Of a DNA stretch of 7,799 nt, positions 6,428-7,799 are shown in pieces (the first letter of the stretch is position 1; the number at the start of each line of letters is the position of its first letter). The stretch lies in NCBI GenBank assembly GCA_047972135.1, contig JBKEAJ010000067.1, positions 1 to 7,799 on the forward strand, written 5' to 3'. Under the pieces are notes generated by a model that made no database searches, was not told the origin of the DNA, and saw nothing but the letters and a program-made list of their open reading frames with translations. The translations under genes and the position numbers were made by a program. Origin of the DNA: JBKEAJ01 sp047972135. Its GTDB lineage: Bacteria > Bacteroidota > Bacteroidia > Bacteroidales > Prolixibacteraceae.

Positions 6428-7092
6428 TAGCTTCGCTCGCCGAAGATGGTGCTGCCGATGCGCAGCATTGTAGAGCCTTGCTCTATTGCTATTTTGTAGT
6501 CGCCCGACATTCCCATCGATATTTCGGAAAACTCCTCATTATCAGCAAAATATTCAGTTTTCAGTGTATCGAAAATAGTTTTCAGGTGCTTAAACTCTTG
6601 AAGCGTTTGGGCTTCATCGTCGGTAAATGTTCCCATGCCCATCACTCCGACAACTCTGACATTTTCAAATCCCTTATAATCTGCACTTTCGAGTATTTTT
6701 TTAGCTTCTTCTATATCCAAGCCGAATTTAGTAGTTTCATTGGCAATATGGAACTGCAATAGGCAGTCTATCACTCGATTGTTCTTTTTTGCTTCTTTGT
6801 TTATTGCCGCTAGCAGTTTCATTGAATCAACACCGTGAACGAGAGCGATGAAAGGAGCTAAGTACTTAACCTTATTGCTTTGCAGGTGTCCGATAAAATG
6901 CCATTCAATATCTTTGGGCAGAGTCTCGTATTTCCCTGTAAGCTCCTGCACCTTATTTTCTCCAAATATCCGTTGTCCGCAAGCATAGGCTTCTTCAATG
7001 CAGGCGGCAGGATGAGTTTTGGATATAGCTACAAGTTTTACCTTATCAGGAAGTTCTTTCAATATTTGCTTTATATTTTCGGAAATACTCAT
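6421..7092 (-). CDS. yggS: YggS/PROSC-family pyridoxal phosphate homeostasis protein
   Basis: A 223-residue PLP-binding protein of the alanine racemase N-terminal-like fold; the family keeps free pyridoxal phosphate and linked amino-acid pools in balance and has no firmly established enzymatic activity. The PLP lysine is Lys25 in VAISKTHP (21-28). Other hallmarks are FGENKVQE (43-50), WHFIGHLQSNK (64-74), FGLD (123-126), SMGMSGDYKIAI (192-203) and RIGSTIFGER (211-220), the last two forming the phosphate-binding end. The frame is open to a TTG at 7110, but that codon overlaps the -7 promoter element at 7108-7115 and would not be in the transcript; ATG 7092 gives the normal family length. The leader would then be only about ten bases. 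The 3' end overlaps rsmE by 7 bases. Confidence 0.94.
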   Translation of the reverse strand: MSISENIKQILKELPDKVKLVAISKTHPAACIEEAYACGQRIFGENKVQELTGKYETLPKDIEWHFIGHLQSNKVKYLAPFIALVHGVDSMKLLAAINKEAKKNNRVIDCLLQFHIANETTKFGLDIEEAKKILESADYKGFENVRVVGVMGMGTFTDDEAQTLQEFKHLKTIFDTLKTEYFADNEEFSEISMGMSGDYKIAIEQGSTMLRIGSTIFGERSYH

Positions 7093-7107
7093 TGCTTCTT
7101 TTTTCTG

Positions 7108-7139
7108 CAAAGATAGGACGAAGCACGCAGTCTATCCAA
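7108..7139 (-). promoter_or_regulatory. Bacteroidota-type promoter of yggS
   Basis: On the minus strand, TTGG (7136-7139) is followed after 20 bases by TATCTTTG (7108-7115) and then CAG, an exact TAnnTTTG -7 element. The start would fall near 7103, about ten bases before ATG 7092, giving a near-leaderless mRNA with an A-rich start region. The element decides the yggS start codon. Confidence 0.6.
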
Positions 7140-7166
7140 TTTTAAGAAACAAGATTTACCGTCGAC

Positions 7167-7197
7167 TGTGTTATTCTCAATAATTAGACTATATTTG
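7167..7197 (+). promoter_or_regulatory. Bacteroidota-type promoter of the OmpH-like gene
   Basis: TGTG (7167-7170), 19 bases, then TATATTTG (7190-7197) followed by CAG. The -7 element is exact and the -33 box matches TTTG at 3 of 4 bases. It is divergent from the yggS promoter. The leader to GTG 7311 would be about 108 bases and contains a short mini-ORF. Confidence 0.5.
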
Positions 7198-7223
7198 CAG
7201 AGCAAAAAATAAAAAATAAACAG

Positions 7224-7262
7224 ATGAAACGAGCCACGAGAAAAAGTCTAACAGAAGTATGA
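7224..7262 (+). other. Possible 12-codon mini-ORF in the leader of the OmpH-like gene
   Basis: ATG at 7224 opens a frame for MKRATRKSLTEV, ending in TGA 7260-7262. Its start context AAACAGATGAAAC (7218-7230) differs by two bases from the real start context at 7305-7317, and the 20 bases 7211-7230 match 7298-7317 at 17 positions. It could be a leader peptide or a decayed duplicate of the gene start; the encoded peptide shows no recognisable feature beyond being basic. Confidence 0.22.
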
Positions 7263-7310
7263 TTATACTGGCGAGATACGTGTGGCAAATAAAAAACAAA
7301 ACATAAACAC

Positions 7311-7799
7311 GTGAAACAATTATCAGTAATCTTAAACGTAGTTCTACTTATAGCGGTAGTCTGGTTATTCATTGCGGTTTACGGCAACAAAGGGAGCGGC
7401 ACAACTAACTCAGACACAACACCTTCGGCTTCACAAGACGAATTTGATTTTAACATTGCCTACCTCAGAGCTGATTCGCTTGTGTTGAACCTGCAAATGG
7501 CTGAGGATTTGCACGACGATTTTACCAAAGAGCAACAAAAACTTACTCAGCAATACATCTCAAAGCGTGCATCTGTATAAATATAAAAGAATGCGTTTCA
7601 AGAAAATGTGCAAAGTGATGGATTTCTAACAGAAGCAAGTGCTATAAGAGAAAGGGATAAACTTGCAGCAAGAGCAGAGAAATTGCAAAGAGAGGAGCTA
7701 GAAATGTCATCGAAACTTCAAGAAATACAACTCAACAATACAAAAACTGTTCGAGACACACTAATCAGTTATCTTGAAAAATTCAATGCCAACAAGAAA
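7311..7799 (+). pseudogene. OmpH/Skp-like periplasmic chaperone gene with two in-frame stops (3' end outside window)
   Basis: The frame begins at GTG 7311 (no in-frame ATG nearby) with a hydrophobic anchor or signal segment at residues 5-24, a Ser/Thr-rich linker, then NIAYLRADSLVLN (48-60), the short N-terminal strand typical of Bacteroidota OmpH/Skp proteins, and the start of a charged helix. At 7578-7580 and 7584-7586 the frame meets TAA, ATA, TAA. It then resumes with no frame change as KNAFQENVQ and a long charged helix (GFLTEASAIRERDKL onward, TVRDTLISYLEKFN) to the window edge, 71 further codons without a stop. The second half is the coiled-coil tentacle and the spacing fits an uninterrupted protein. 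Skp-like chaperones escort outer-membrane proteins across the periplasm. The 89-residue product before the first stop would lack most of the helix. Decay, sequencing error and a split gene are all possible. Confidence 0.72.

Noticed and set aside
7184..7372. Minus-strand open frame of 62 codons across the OmpH-like promoter and start
   Set aside because: It covers a well-formed plus-strand promoter and the hydrophobic N-terminus of the OmpH-like gene, whose complement naturally reads as an odd frame; no family features.
7578..7586. Reassignment of TAA to a sense codon as the reason for the two stops
   Set aside because: The resB, sixA, GT-C, fusion and methyltransferase genes all end plausibly at stop codons including TAA, and no other gene in the window contains an internal TAA.
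1..7799. tRNA, rRNA, CRISPR array, insertion sequence or integrase
   Set aside because: No cloverleaf, regularly spaced repeats, transposase-like coding or terminal inverted repeats were seen on either strand.

Overview
The window looks like chromosome from a member of the Bacteroidota, probably Bacteroidales. Three things point that way. The promoter-like sites read TAnnTTTG, three of them with a TTTG-like box 19-20 bases upstream, which is the -7/-33 pattern of that phylum. Shine-Dalgarno sequences are absent from almost all starts. The gene content also fits: a ResB-CcsA cytochrome c maturation pair, SixA, RsmE, a YggS-type PLP protein and an OmpH/Skp-like coiled-coil protein with a short N-terminal anchor. 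This assignment comes from reading motifs; no database search was made.

Layout. Positions 1-1145 (+) hold the 3' end of a resB-like gene overlapping a complete ccsA-like gene; together they form a system II cytochrome c heme-ligation complex. Positions 1154-5016 (-) hold a three-gene AT-rich cluster read toward ccsA: a GT-C membrane glycosyltransferase, a methyltransferase/GT2 glycosyltransferase fusion, and a second methyltransferase. The cluster has a good promoter at 5036-5067. Positions 5236-6427 (+) hold sixA and rsmE, four bases apart, behind a leader of about 130 bases with inverted and direct repeats. Positions 6421-7092 (-) hold yggS, whose end overlaps the end of rsmE by 7 bases. 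From 7311 (+) to the window edge is an OmpH/Skp-like gene broken by two in-frame TAA codons.

How the genes work together. The flanking genes are housekeeping or respiratory. The minus-strand cluster looks like an accessory surface-glycan or lipid-linked-sugar module. A DPM1-like GT2 domain would load a sugar onto a polyprenyl phosphate at the cytoplasmic face, the GT-C enzyme would transfer that sugar outside the membrane, and the two methyltransferase domains would modify an unknown intermediate. That pathway is inference. Its low G+C compared with the neighbours suggests acquisition by transfer.

The points most worth checking are the double-stop OmpH-like gene, the composition and logic of the glycosylation cluster, and the shared promoter-plus-decoy-start arrangement upstream of sixA and the OmpH-like gene.
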